Part shown: positions 24,165-35,155 of the stretch, piece after piece | Position numbering within the stretch: the first letter of the stretch is position 1 | Layout of the letters: each line of letters opens with the position of its first letter | Source of the DNA: Dactylellina haptotyla | Lineage: Eukaryota > Ascomycota > Orbiliomycetes > Orbiliales > Orbiliaceae | Reading direction: 5' to 3' | Assembly: GCA_031310005.1 (NCBI GenBank) | Contig: CM062379.1 | Span: 6,758,001-6,822,000 of the forward strand | DNA length: 64,000 nucleotides | Notes under the pieces: model-generated | The model's database searches: none | Told to the model about the DNA's origin: nothing | The model's input: the letters and a program-made list of their open reading frames with translations, nothing else | Program-made: the position numbers and the translations under genes

Positions 24165-25644
24165 GGTGCGATATCTGATCGATGCTGCGCGTAATGCGGA
24201 AAAGCTGTTGGAAAAGGCGGGGTTGAGGCTACGAACGAGGATTCGGGGTATCAACATTTCTTTTGGGGCGTTGGTAGACGAGGTCCAACTTTCGGCCCGA
24301 CGTCATGCGCGCACCAAATCGGTTGCACGATTCTGCTGCGCTTTTATCGATTGACCCGCCAAGCACATTTGACAGGCTGAACCCGGGTAAAGAATCAACG
24401 CAAAATATTCAACAATCCTCAGTTGCACAGAGGCCTTCTACGATTAATGTTTTTATCAGGAATTAGTTTATGGGTTTTTTCAAATATGTCTTTCATTTCG
24501 TTATACTTAATTTCGTACCTAGGCTGTTCATATTTCATAACGGCACTTCGGCATAAACCAAGCAGTAAGCTACATTATCATTATTCGTTACAGTCCCCGC
24601 ATTCAACATCGATCTCTCACATCGAACATCGAACATCCCACGTCCCTCCATTCAGCGTTCCACATACATCCCCAAGCTTCTCGTTTGCATCAGACATATC
24701 TGCCATTGCACCGATACCTCATCCCAAAATCGTCCCAAATCCTGACATTAAATCCCAAGACATGCAACCATTTCCCAACCTCACATCATAAGCCAGTAGC
24801 CTATAGCCCATAGCCCAGAAGCCAGATTTCCACCCACCAATTCGCCTAACGCCGAAAAAAAATAAAAGAATAAACCCAAAGGAAAGAAAATAGAAAAAGG
24901 AATTAAGGAAAGTGAGAAACAAACGCCCCATTGCCCCAAGTTACCATGCCCAGTCCCGATACCGTAAACCCAGAAAGCAAAGCCCATGACGATTTCCCAT
25001 GTCCTTAAACCCAAGACTCCGTCATTATGCCTTCCTGGCAACGCCGAAACCGCCCAATAACCTTACCTGTTACCCAATAGACCCATTATACTCCATCATT
25101 ACCCAAAAATAAAAAAAAATAAAAAATGAAGCCCAGATCCCGATGCGCGTACTCCAGAAAAGACGTGATGATTCCCTCCCAGTGCCCATCATTAACATTA
25201 TAAACCGTCATCCCGCCCATCCTGAACGCCGAAAGTACGCCTGAACCCGTTGAAAAATGAATGTCGTGAATGGAAACCGCCGAATATACTCCAGAAAAGT
25301 GAAAGAATGACCGAGTGAATGAAACCTGCCGAAAGAAACTCCAGAACCGTTGATTGAATGAATGAATGAATCCGCCGATTGAACTCCAGAAACCGTGAAA
25401 ATGAGTGAATAAATAAAACCTGCCGATAGTACGCCGAATCCGTTGGAAATGAATAAATGAATGAACCCCACCGATCCGAATACTCCGAGCCCAAGTCGTT
25501 TAAAAGAAATACCAGACGCCGAGGAAAAACCCAATAACCCAATTTTTTTTTATGTTTTGCCTTTCTTTTTTAAATTATTTCCCAGATTATTATTATATAT
25601 ATTTGTAAGATGAAAACCCGCGCCCGTTCAGCCGCTGTAATCGC
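24165..25644. other. Gene-free stretch with low-complexity sequence and a minisatellite
   Basis: From about 24580 the sequence is C/A-rich with short, degenerate CCCA/TAGCCC-like words. It then runs into the tandem repeat at 25221-25500. Open frames here have no family resemblance and lie in this low-complexity sequence. Confidence 0.5.
25221..25500. repeat. 47-bp minisatellite, about 5.7 copies
   Basis: Unit boundaries by eye are 25221-25276 (longer, diverged), 25277-25324, 25325-25371, 25372-25418, 25419-25465 and 25466-25500 (partial). Each unit begins CCTGCCGA or CCGCCGA, has CTCCAGAA or CGCCGAAT in the middle, then CCGTTG- or CCGTGA-like sequence. It ends in GAATGAAT/AAATAAA tetranucleotide runs. 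Three consecutive units are exactly 47 bp. Confidence 0.85.
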
Positions 25645-26166
25645 TCACTTGTGCCACCAGTTGGTCCTGATGGTAAAGTAATCAAGATGGTCAAAGTACT
25701 TGAAGTTGCCGTTGGGATTGTAAGTATTGACGTTGGTCTTGATATTTGACGCATCGCCCAGCCAGACGGTGCCAACCTCGACAATCATGTCCTTGCTGTA
25801 CTTCTGCTCAACGGTGAGTACCCAACCTCCCTGGACGAGTTCAAATCCGAACCCGAACCCTGGAGTGCTGCAGCGCGTGTAGAACGGTGCTACCGCAATT
25901 CCTGAGACTCCTTGGTAGGAAGAGTAGGAACATGTTGCAGTTTGCTTTGTGGTGGGGTTGTTGACTTTGAAGGAGATCTGAACACGGTTGGAGTGTGGGG
26001 TGCCTTGGTTGGAGAAGTCCGTGATGTAGAAGACAGGGTTGGCTGGTGGGACAAAGTTGCCAGCACGGGTTTCAAGAGTGCCATTTTCCTCTGGCGAGGC
26101 CAATGGAATTGCGGTGAGGGTGGATGCGAGGGAGAGGAGAGGGAGGAGAATCGACGTCAATTGCAT
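25645..26166 (-). CDS. Small secreted protein, possibly Alt a 1/AA1-like
   Basis: Single exon, 173 residues, ATG at 26166. A signal peptide is clear: hydrophobic residues 4-19 (TSILLPLLSLASTLTA), then a polar mature protein. The mature part has NPVFYITDFSNQGTPHSNRV, a beta-rich Ser/Thr/Tyr pattern, two cysteines at 79 and 99 that could pair, and an end in NWWHK. The opening 'YITDFS...' followed by 'F.V.N....TATCS' recalls AA1-like (Alt a 1/HRIP1) secreted proteins of plant-associated fungi, but I recognise this only loosely. It is isolated, with more than 1.4 kb of gene-free DNA on both sides, next to the minisatellite. An effector or cell-wall role would be inference. Confidence 0.7.
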   Translation of the reverse strand: MQLTSILLPLLSLASTLTAIPLASPEENGTLETRAGNFVPPANPVFYITDFSNQGTPHSNRVQISFKVNNPTTKQTATCSYSSYQGVSGIAVAPFYTRCSTPGFGFGFELVQGGWVLTVEQKYSKDMIVEVGTVWLGDASNIKTNVNTYNPNGNFKYFDHLDYFTIRTNWWHK

Positions 26167-29100
26167 GTTGAAGGTTGATTGTGTATTAATTAAGAAAGGT
26201 GTGTAGAATTATGGTGTTTAATAATTATTCTGGGAATATTGTAAGATACTTTTTGGATGCTGGAGGAAAGACATTTGAGGTGGGCATCAAGGTATGTTTA
26301 TATAGACATCGAGGACGAGGCCACGAATATTAACTGATGCGCAATTGTCTCCACGTTTACCCTAATGTTTTGCAATATTTGCGCGATCGTGAAATTACCA
26401 GAAAAACAAAAGAAAAGCCTTAAACCTGGCGACTAGCTGACTGGGGTGGCTCATTGACTAATCGAGCGATCGCGAACTTTGCCATTATAAAATTCGATCT
26501 CGTTTGCAAATTTGCCAGCTAGTCCGGCGCCCGCCTTAGGATATTAGCCCAAATTGGTCGATCGCTGAACTCCTCAACCAGGCCTCTATACTCCAAGAAG
26601 CATGCACTTCCGTGATGTGACGTTAGAAGAAACCCGTTTTTGCTTCCCCGAGGGACCCATTGGATTACGGATGGCAATCTAACGAGAATATATGTGCTAT
26701 AGTGCTATAGAACTAAACGAGTTTCGACCGAGGTGGTTGGGATCCACCTACGTACTGCAAGTTATTTTTCTTAGATAGCGCCGCTTTTCATGCAGCTCTA
26801 GTTACTTTCTAGATTTATCTTTTCGAGCAGGTCCGCGATCCGTCACGGCTTGTTTTGGGGCTTTTGACTGGGCTGGGTTAGTGTTTTCGAGGCTTTGCGC
26901 CGCGCAGGTCATTGGTCTGTGCGGGGTCGCGATATTGACAGACGACAGAGAGGCAGGTAGGCTGTAAGGAAACGTATTAAGCATACATTGGCATTTGCTT
27001 CTAAGATTAAGCTCCGAGCGGATCGTGGATTTCTCCGGTTGGTCCCGAGCTCTATAACAGACACACCCCGGCACAAAAGCTAATAGAAGGCGACAGTAAT
27101 ATAAACCAAAGGCCACACATTACGAGTATTAACGTGATACCTGGTAATAGTATTTGCTCAATCGATAAGATGATAAGATTACTATGACAGATTTATTATG
27201 ATCAGCGCAAGTGTTTGCCTACTCGCTGCGAACTGAGAATCCAAAATCGCATCTCGATCGTACTCTCTTCGACTTGTCAGTTTGGGTTGCGGTAGTTCGC
27301 AAATCAGCCGGCGGCGCCACGCGCTAGTTCCAGCTAGGATATTCCAGTCGACTACAGTCGCGATAGACATAGCTGCATGTTTACCTCACAACATCGCATC
27401 ATATAGAAAGGCAGCAATTTTGACCGACGGGAGGAAATTCATGGTGTTTCTTTTCTCGTGGTTTGCCATTTTTCTTGTTTTTTCGGGGATCGCATTGCTC
27501 GAACGACCATTCCCGTGCTCCTGACCAAAATATCCACAACGCGACGGAGATGAATTGACCTCTTTCAGACAGATGATGGGAGGATGTAGCCGACAACCAA
27601 CCCCAGCCGCACAGTGATGATCAAACGTAGACTAGAGTTTGATGGGGATAGCTTATTTGTATCCTGTTATTGCATATGCGCGAACAGTGTTTTTATGACA
27701 ACATGAAATTAAGGTAAGCGTCAAATATTGAACGATGTCGACGCCGATATCAAATTAACGCTGCAATGTAACCATCGTAAGATCAAGGCAACGGGGAGTG
27801 GCGAGAACCATCGACGTCCCGATAATCTGTGTTTGAAGCTAGTGCCGCTCGAATAGCGGAGAGATGGGATTCTCCTGATCTTGATTGATAGTCAAAAGTT
27901 GCGAGCCTAATGACCCGCTAGTTGATGATAAACCTAGACCACCGTGTAAGTACTTAAATCCGGTTTCTTAGTCTTTAGTATGCAACTCTGGCCGTATAAA
28001 AAGGAATGAAATTATGCTTAATAGAAATGTAGAAGTCTGTTCGACCGTTTAATAGTCTGTCATTTTATTGCAGGAACGTGGAGATAGTCTCAGGGAATTC
28101 GAGAAAGGGGTTCCGCAATTACACGGAACTCATCTTGTTTAATAGACTGCAGTCGACTGAGGCGAAATGAAAGCGAAATTTGTTATTTTCTTAAAAGCAT
28201 ACACGTTTTCGCTTCGATTGTTTTCGTCCCATGTTTTTCCACGTAGCCGTGGTTCCCAAAAGCTCATGCATGCACAGGTGGACGTATTGGGACTTGACAT
28301 TCGAATGAGGCTGGGGTTCGTGCAACGCAAATACTGTGTGGTAATTTGCTTCATTTGTTTGGAAGCAATTGTGTTGTCGACATAAATCAAGGAGGCTGAG
28401 GTATTCGCCGCTAGTTTCCACTTTCTGATGTTTTATGGACTCTTTCCCTTGCAATTGTTCTGTCGAAATCTAGTATTCCGCATCTAGCTTCTTTATCGTC
28501 GTTGAATTGTAATAGTACACAATCAAGCAGAGCTTCACCAATTTGTATTCTCGAGGTGTTGCGGGTTCGAGTTTGCGCATATGTTTCTCAAGTTCCAGGT
28601 TGTATCGAGCTGATTTTAACTGTGATAATGTTACAAAGGTCAGAGTCTACTGTTAACTGTGTCTATGAATCAATGTATAGAGCCCTGAACCCATATATAT
28701 TATTATGTGGGATACGTCTATGTTTTACCAATGAAACGGAGCAGACGGCGACGTTCGACCAGCGGCGCCGGACCTACCAAATCCGCGAAACGGCAATAGT
28801 ACATACACATTTGGATTTACCCGATATCCTAAATTCGTGATAACTTGCCTGCTGAAGAGCAAGCAAGGCGTCGCCTCAGCCGCAAGTGTGGTAGTTCAGA
28901 TGATCAACAGTTTCCCAGCCATTCGATTTGGTCTCTTGGTTGGCATCGGTAGCGGTGTCCCAAATAAGAGATAAGTTAGACTGTGCAGCATCGTATTCAA
29001 CACACCCATTGGTCAGCTCCCCAGTTTCGGGCAGCGGGGCTTCGGAATGACGACCGATGGATATTTTTACAGTGGGGCGCTAAATAACACTCCCAAATCT

Positions 29101-29770
29101 CTATTGACGTCAAGTACAAATTGGAAACGGAACACAGGACAAATGGGTCAAGAATAGAAGCTGATTTAGAGCAGATAAAAGCCAGCTGGTCTGGATTAGC
29201 GTCCAGTATCATAGGTCAGACAAGATGGAAGATGTGTTATCAAAACTGATGAACCCCATGTTACTAGATGCGAGGAAGAAGAAGACGAGGACGAAAGTGA
29301 AGATGAATCTAGTTGCAAGTATTGCGATCAAGGCATGGCTATCAAAAGGACGACCAGGGATTCCAAAGCGCACTGCATTGTGGCTTGATAGCATCTGAAA
29401 ATCACAGAGTTAATGATGTGATTTTACACAAGAAACTAAATTAAGAATTTGAAAACAAAATGCGCCATATATATGCATATAGGAACAGAAGGGGTTGGGC
29501 TCTTGGATGACTTGCCGTGCATAATTATTCGCGCAATTTGCGACTACACCAATTTGCACACAAATGCTGATTGGCAAGGATATTCCACACAAGAGCATCG
29601 TTATATTAGGGATGCGTTGTTGTGGTATTCCTTTAGAATAGCCGCACCAGATATTTTGTGTACAATTTCATTGATGCATCGGTCTGTGTCACAGTACACG
29701 TGCACGCGCTACATCGAATTCCAAATTCCCGATGGAATCCCATCAGGGTCTCCCCGAATAACTATACGAG
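26167..29770. other. 3.6-kb gene-free stretch
   Basis: I read both strands and found no frame with family resemblance. It may include the promoters of the secreted-protein gene (left) and the Zn2Cys6 gene (right). Sequence near 26640-26760 and 27600-28100 is AT-rich with many stops. No inverted terminal repeats or transposase-like frames were seen. Confidence 0.45.
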
Positions 29771-31803
29771 ATGTCAGCCAAGAAAAATGTCGCATGTCTC
29801 TCGTGTCGACGGAGGAAGATAAAATGCAGCCAAGAGCCCGAACGTTGCGCCAATTGTGCCAAAGCAAACTTACCATGCGTCTACAAGGTTCCCAACGCGG
29901 CCGCAGCAGGTGTAAAACGGAGACGGGGGCCTTACAAGAAACATGCCTTTAACCCTGATGAACTTGGCACTAAGGATACGCTTTCAACAGAGATATCAGA
30001 GTCTAATACTCAATTGGGAAACGCGAAGGCACCAATAAGTGCCGATTTATCGGATTCCACACCAAGTTCCCTTCAAACTCCATCAACTATAATATCTCCT
30101 CCACATTTGGGATTGAGTACCCTCGACACCGGGACACATCCCCCGTTCCATCAAATCCTGGAACTATGGCACTTGTACATTTCGAATGTCGACCCTGTGA
30201 CTAAAATTATACACTGCCCATCATTCTCTAGAAAACTCTTTGAGCTCAAATTTCATCAACTGGACGAGGGAGCAGAATCACTGATGCTGTCTATATACTA
30301 TGCAGCAGTGTCAAGTACGCCAGCAAGAGAAATTCAAGAAAGATTTAGTAAAGATAAACCAAGCTTGCAAGCCCACTATCGGAAGCTGCTGGAAGGTCAC
30401 CTGGCCATTGCGAGCGCTACAAACTACCCAAATATCAATACCCTGCAGGCACTTACTCTTTTTTTGGTATAAATTGTTACACTCAAGCTTTCTGGCTGCT
30501 GTGACTTGAAAACTAACAAACACTGTATAATTAGGTGTGTTTACACCGTTCAGATGCAGTTGGCATCCACTGGACAACCTTCGCACTCACATGTCGCATC
30601 GCTCAGCAATTAATCGATTCAACGGGTTTATCAATTTTTGAAACGCAGATGCTCCGTAGATTATGGTGGACGATTTGTAGACTCGAATTCCGTACCGCTT
30701 GCAAAGAACCTACAGTGGAACCGCCACCAACAATAATAAATTGGACTAAAGTGCCAATGCCTCTAAATTTGAATGATCTAGATCTAGATCCTTCTGCAGA
30801 AATTGAACCAGAACCAAGACAGGGAAACACAGATATGTCGTTTTGTTTGGTTAGCTTTGAGCTGAAACGTTTGGTGAATGCGGTTGTAAGATTGAAGGTG
30901 GACAATCAGAGAAGCGGTGAGAAAAATGAGATAGAGATAGCTTTACAAAGATTAGAGATGATCGAAGAATGTGAAAGGGCTGTTGACACTCAAATTCTCA
31001 GATACTGCCATGACTCTCGTCCGTTAGATTGGATGAGTCGCAGAATTAGCACCATAATGCTGGTAAGTGATTTTACGGCGCCCCATGATTTTCTTCAAGA
31101 GAAGCGAATGACTAAACTCCTTATCTAGACAAAATTGAAACTTCTAACAAGGAGCAACCTATCGTCTCCAACTAACGTTGGTAATGGGGACCTTGCGTTT
31201 CGTGATGGTGAGAAGCTTAGCATATCGCTCATTATTCTACAGAATATGTACGAATTACAAACAGACGCGCGAATAAACAGGTGGACTTGGTTTTTCCGCG
31301 ATTTTGTTCAATGGCATGCTCTGTTGTTTACTCTTTCGGAATTCTGCAAACAACCAAAGGGCTTGGAAGCGGATAGAACATGGGCCGTGCTGGAACCAAT
31401 TCTTGGAATTTGGGATACAGGATTAAAGCAACAAGGCGAATTGGAACAGTTTGCGCCAGTTACCAAGCTCGTTGCTGAAGCAAGAAGGAAGAGAGCAGAG
31501 ACTTATCAGACGGCCGCGAATCTGAATGCATATCTTCATCTACCCAGTCCAACTACGGATGCTGTGCGAGACATGGAACATACTGATCCCCAAACCAAAT
31601 TCAATAATGGACAGCAATCAAACCTATCACTGGATGTGACGCTCTTTGCTTTCGACGCTACCGATGACTTGCCGAAGTTCCAACCCGGGGCTCCAGATGC
31701 TGTAGATTTTGGGTTCGATGAAAGTATGGCAGCTTTTGACTGGGAGTCGTGGGCCAACGAAGCCCAGAACTTAGGATGGGATTTCGGTACCGTTACAACT
31801 TAG
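29771..31803 (+). CDS. Zn2Cys6 transcription factor
   Basis: Exons 29771-30466, 30535-31062 and 31129-31803, both joins in phase 0, give 632 residues. The binuclear zinc cluster is complete: cysteines 9, 12, 19, 26, 29 and 36, with the basic run RRRKIK between the second and third. A second basic stretch KRRRGPYKKH follows at residues 49-58. The middle region (HQILELWHLYISNVDPVTKI, QALTLFLV-VCLHRSDAVG, LRRLWWTICRLE) matches the fungal-specific transcription factor domain (Fungal_trans). The C-terminus is acidic and aromatic (FDESMAAFDWESW), as in activation regions. The next gene, an oxidoreductase, begins 359 bp downstream on the same strand and may be a target. Confidence 0.9.
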
Positions 31804-31913
31804 CTAATCACCGATTATCCAATGCTATCGCCATTTTCAGTATAGTTCTGAAGATTTTCGCGTCCGAATGTTTAAAACCGACTCGGCCGTATATATGCAT
31901 CGTGAATGCGTGA

Positions 31914-31957
31914 TGACGTCATACCTATTTCGCGACCGAAATTTCGGCTCCGAAATT
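31914..31957. promoter_or_regulatory. CRE palindrome and CCG/CGG palindromes
   Basis: Within the 359-bp gap before the oxidoreductase gene lie TGACGTCA (31914-31921, a perfect ATF/CREB site) and CCGAAATTTCGG (31936-31947, a perfect 12-bp palindrome of CCG-N6-CGG form). A second inverted repeat, TTTCGG-CT-CCGAAA (31942-31955), overlaps it. CCG/CGG pairs are the half-sites read by Zn2Cys6 dimers. The sites are seen directly; their use is inference. Confidence 0.55.
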
Positions 31958-32162
31958 CAATTCGCAGGGCCAGTAACAACACAAATGACCGAGTCGACGA
32001 ATTGGGAATACCATATAAGGGTCGCAAGTCGGAGACTGATGGACTCGAAATAATCAATATCAAAGCCATAGCAATAATCGCATCTATAATCTTCCTTCTA
32101 CTATATATTTTACGCCCATTAAGCTTCAAACTTTTCGAACTTACTTCAATCAAACTCTCAAA

Positions 32163-33080
32163 ATGCATATCGCCCAAGTTGCCCAGTGGGGAGAAACTCC
32201 CAAATATATCGAAATCGACACCCCAGAGGAGCCATCTCCGGAATCTGATCTTGTCAGGATTAAAGTTATAGCTAGTGGTGTACATCAAATTGTCCGCTCC
32301 CGCGCTGCCGGTACACATTATTCATCTAAAACCCTCCCACATGTTCCAGGCACGGATGGCGTGGGAATCACATCAACAGGACAACACGTCTTCTTTACCG
32401 CAATGGGATCTGGTGCATTTCGAGAATACACCGTAATCCCTAAAAATACAGTCTTTCCTCTCCCAGAAGGTATCGATCCGCTTCAAGCCGCTGCATTTGT
32501 CAATCCTGGTTTAGCATCTTGGATGGCATTCAGAACCCGCACTGAGAATCTGCCAAAGGACTTCTCTGTCCTCATTATGGGCGTTACCTCGGCGTCGGGC
32601 ACAGTTGCGGTTCCCTTTGCCCGTGCGTTGGGTGCGAAGAGGGTTATTGGCATGGCCCGAAATCCTGCCACGATGGCGGAACTGGATTTAGATGATACCA
32701 TTGTTTTGAAGGAAGATATATCGGAGACCGATTTCTCAAAAGCCAACGAGGTTGATGTCATCCTCGACTTTTTGTACGGTCCTGTGGCAGAGCAGCTGCT
32801 TCAAAAAATTAAGCCGAGCAAACCTCTTCAATACGTCCATATCGGCGGCCTAACGGGAGTGGAGATCAATCTTCCCGGAAGCGTTTTGCGATCTAATGAT
32901 CTTACTATTCGTGGCGCCGGGCCTGGGAGCTGGAGTATGAAAAGACTGGGACAGGAACTTCCCGGCTTACTACAAGCTTTTACAACTGTCAAGCCCAAGG
33001 ATATCAGGGTTGTGCCTCTCAGTCAGATTGAACAGGAATGGGAGAAAAAGGATGGCCAGAGACTTGTATTCACGCCTTGA
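32163..33080 (+). CDS. Quinone oxidoreductase-like MDR family enzyme
   Basis: Single exon, 305 residues. It opens with a GroES-like fold (VRIKVIASGVHQIVRSRAAG, LPHVPGTDGVG) and has a Rossmann domain from about residue 135 (VLIMGVTSASGTVAVPFARA, then LGAKRVIGMARN). The catalytic-zinc Cys and His of alcohol dehydrogenases and the structural zinc Cys cluster are absent. This places it with zinc-independent NADPH quinone or enone reductases. It is a little short (family usually about 320-335). The substrate cannot be told. Its promoter carries a CRE and CCG/CGG palindromes, and the upstream neighbour is a Zn2Cys6 regulator on the same strand. A stress- or metabolite-responsive pair is a fair guess. 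Confidence 0.8.
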   Translation: MHIAQVAQWGETPKYIEIDTPEEPSPESDLVRIKVIASGVHQIVRSRAAGTHYSSKTLPHVPGTDGVGITSTGQHVFFTAMGSGAFREYTVIPKNTVFPLPEGIDPLQAAAFVNPGLASWMAFRTRTENLPKDFSVLIMGVTSASGTVAVPFARALGAKRVIGMARNPATMAELDLDDTIVLKEDISETDFSKANEVDVILDFLYGPVAEQLLQKIKPSKPLQYVHIGGLTGVEINLPGSVLRSNDLTIRGAGPGSWSMKRLGQELPGLLQAFTTVKPKDIRVVPLSQIEQEWEKKDGQRLVFTP

Positions 33081-33694
33081 ATTTGATAAACTTGCCTACC
33101 GTACTTAAATCATTTTTACAACTCTTCCTATTAATATTCTTAATCGTCTCCTGCATGCCATAATTAATTCAGATAGCATTGTTCTTTTAGCTTGTGCTTC
33201 AATGTAAACTCTATGGAGAACTATTATAATTTATTTCTTTATCTTAATTCCGATATACTGATATGGTAATTCGTTCAAGTTTCACACAATCCTAGTTTCG
33301 GCTGCCGTAGCGCTCATTTTCCAATTTCTGTGATCTCTATATAGAGAGGGCAGGGATCTTCATGATCATTTTATGCGTCCTCTAAGGCTGAGGTTTGGAG
33401 GTCTAGTCATCATACAAACAATCTCACATCCCGTGTCGTTTTAGCGCACCTTGAAATAAGGGATTGTAGATCCTCACAGCTTGACTCTGTATTTTTGAAC
33501 GCTCTATTAGGAGAACGTGATTACCGTAGTAGTGAGATGATATTTAAATAAATATGTGCCTTCGAGATATCTTATTCGCCAAACTAATCACATTAAGTTC
33601 GTTTAACTTTCTCTTACACCCTGCTGCCAGTTGTGTCGCTGGTCGACAATAGCTGCGCGTTTCCCACGTATCTCGGTCTAAACTATCTGCGATA
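33081..33694. other. Gene-free stretch, probable promoter of the DUF3431 gene
   Basis: AT-rich. No supported gene or repeat. Confidence 0.5.
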
Positions 33695-34815
33695 ATGTTT
33701 ACGAGATATAACCTTCGAATCCTAATCTTGCTCTCAATAGTAATTATTATTGGTTGTGAGGTGCTACAGAAATATCAGGCAATCTTTCAGCATCACTCTG
33801 ACATCTTTGGCTCAGAGGATTATGGCAATGAGAATGTCACTAAAGCACTAGCTGATATAACGTCAATAGATATTGATTTGGACATTGTGGTCTCTCATTA
33901 TGATGAAAATATCTGGACGACTCGGCAAATTCTAGATGACATTCAGTCAGTCCCTTCTATCAGGAGTTTATCGCGAAGGATATTTATATACACGAAGAAC
34001 GAAGCATACAGAAATAAAACTGAGTATCTTAACACGTCTTTTAATGCAACACGAACCACATACTTAAGAAACGAGGGAAGAGAGGGAGGTAAGTCCTTCT
34101 AATAAATGATATATTTGCAAATTCTTCTAATAGCTAATTCAGACTTCTGATATGCCCAGGAACTTATTTACAACATATTGTTGACAACTACGAAACATTA
34201 GCTCACCATACCCTCTTCATACAAGCCACTCCCCACAACCCATACCGTTTCTTTAAGACTCTCGAGAATTATTTCTTTGCAGATACCGGCGTTTTATCGA
34301 TGGGACGATACAGAACATGTTCATGTAATGGGTGTACAGTTGACGGTCATCTCTGGAAACGAGTTCCACGAATTTATACTTCTAGCCGCGAGCAACCATG
34401 CCCTAATGGAGGTCTTCTTTTGACTACTAAGGGGCAAGTTATAGCTAGCAAAGAGAACATCCGGAGCACGAGCCGCAAAGCATACCAAGATATACTGTAT
34501 ACGCTAATTAATTCGGTTGGAATGGACGAGATAACGGTCCCGTGGTTTCAAAACAAGGACTCAGCGAGCTCGCCCTTTTATGGATATTCGCTGGAGTACG
34601 CTTGGATGATACTCTTCGATTGCGTGGAACCAAGATTAGCCCTTACGTGTAACGTTCTACGAAAACATGGCCGATTCTCCCGGGAATCTTGTCAATGCCT
34701 TCGTCCGAAACACAGGAAGTCTTTAGGACATCAAAATCCTCTTCATAATTTTGGGATAGAGCGAGTGCCGGTGGAACAACTTCATGGGCTCCATGGGCAG
34801 CTTGGCCGAAAATAG
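33695..34815 (+). CDS. DUF3431 protein, type II membrane, glycosyltransferase-like
   Basis: Exons 33695-34088 and 34160-34815 give 349 residues. The join reads REG-GTYLQHIVDNYETLA. A single membrane anchor lies at residues 8-24 (ILILLSIVIIIGCEVL), consistent with a type II membrane or secreted-path protein. The core motifs VVSHYDENIWTTRQIL, IFIYTKN, NEGREGGTYLQHIVDNY and TLFIQATPHNPY match the DUF3431 pattern (VxxYDExLxWL, NxGREGxTYLxHIxxNYxxL, FxQ). A Cys-rich patch TCSCNGC follows. Members are found near secondary-metabolite and wall genes in fungi, and the fold is thought to be glycosyltransferase-like, but no activity is established. The C-terminal 40 residues are basic and unlike the family core, so a missed last intron is possible. 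Confidence 0.75.
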
Positions 34816-35155
34816 TAGCTCAAAAAAAGGAACTGGATATTTCCAAAGTCTTTGGTCTTCCGGCGGGGAGAGAGATTGACACCTCAATAGGTACACTTTT
34901 ACGATAACCTTACTCTAGAATTCGCACTGAATACGATAGTATAAAAAAGTATAATATACACAGGCTCTCTATCCTACATACACCTCCAGAGCCATCTCTA
35001 TGTAACATTTAGAACATTTGTAGAGCCTAGCGTATGATTTCCAAAATATGAATGACGAAGAAAATCTCAAACGCTAATTGAAGTAAATATACACCACCCA
35101 ATGATAATATAAAACAATTAAACAAAACCAAAAAACTTCGCGCCACTGTAATGCT
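34816..35155. other. Short gap between convergent genes
   Basis: AT-rich 3' flanks of the DUF3431 gene (+) and the CSC1-like gene (-). Nothing else was seen. Confidence 0.5.

Noticed and set aside
24423-24791. A 122-codon open frame upstream of the minisatellite
   Set aside because: It lies in low-complexity C/A-rich sequence and looks like chance.
26167-29770. A degenerate transposon in the long gene-free stretch
   Set aside because: No terminal repeats, target-site duplication or transposase or polymerase-like frame could be seen.
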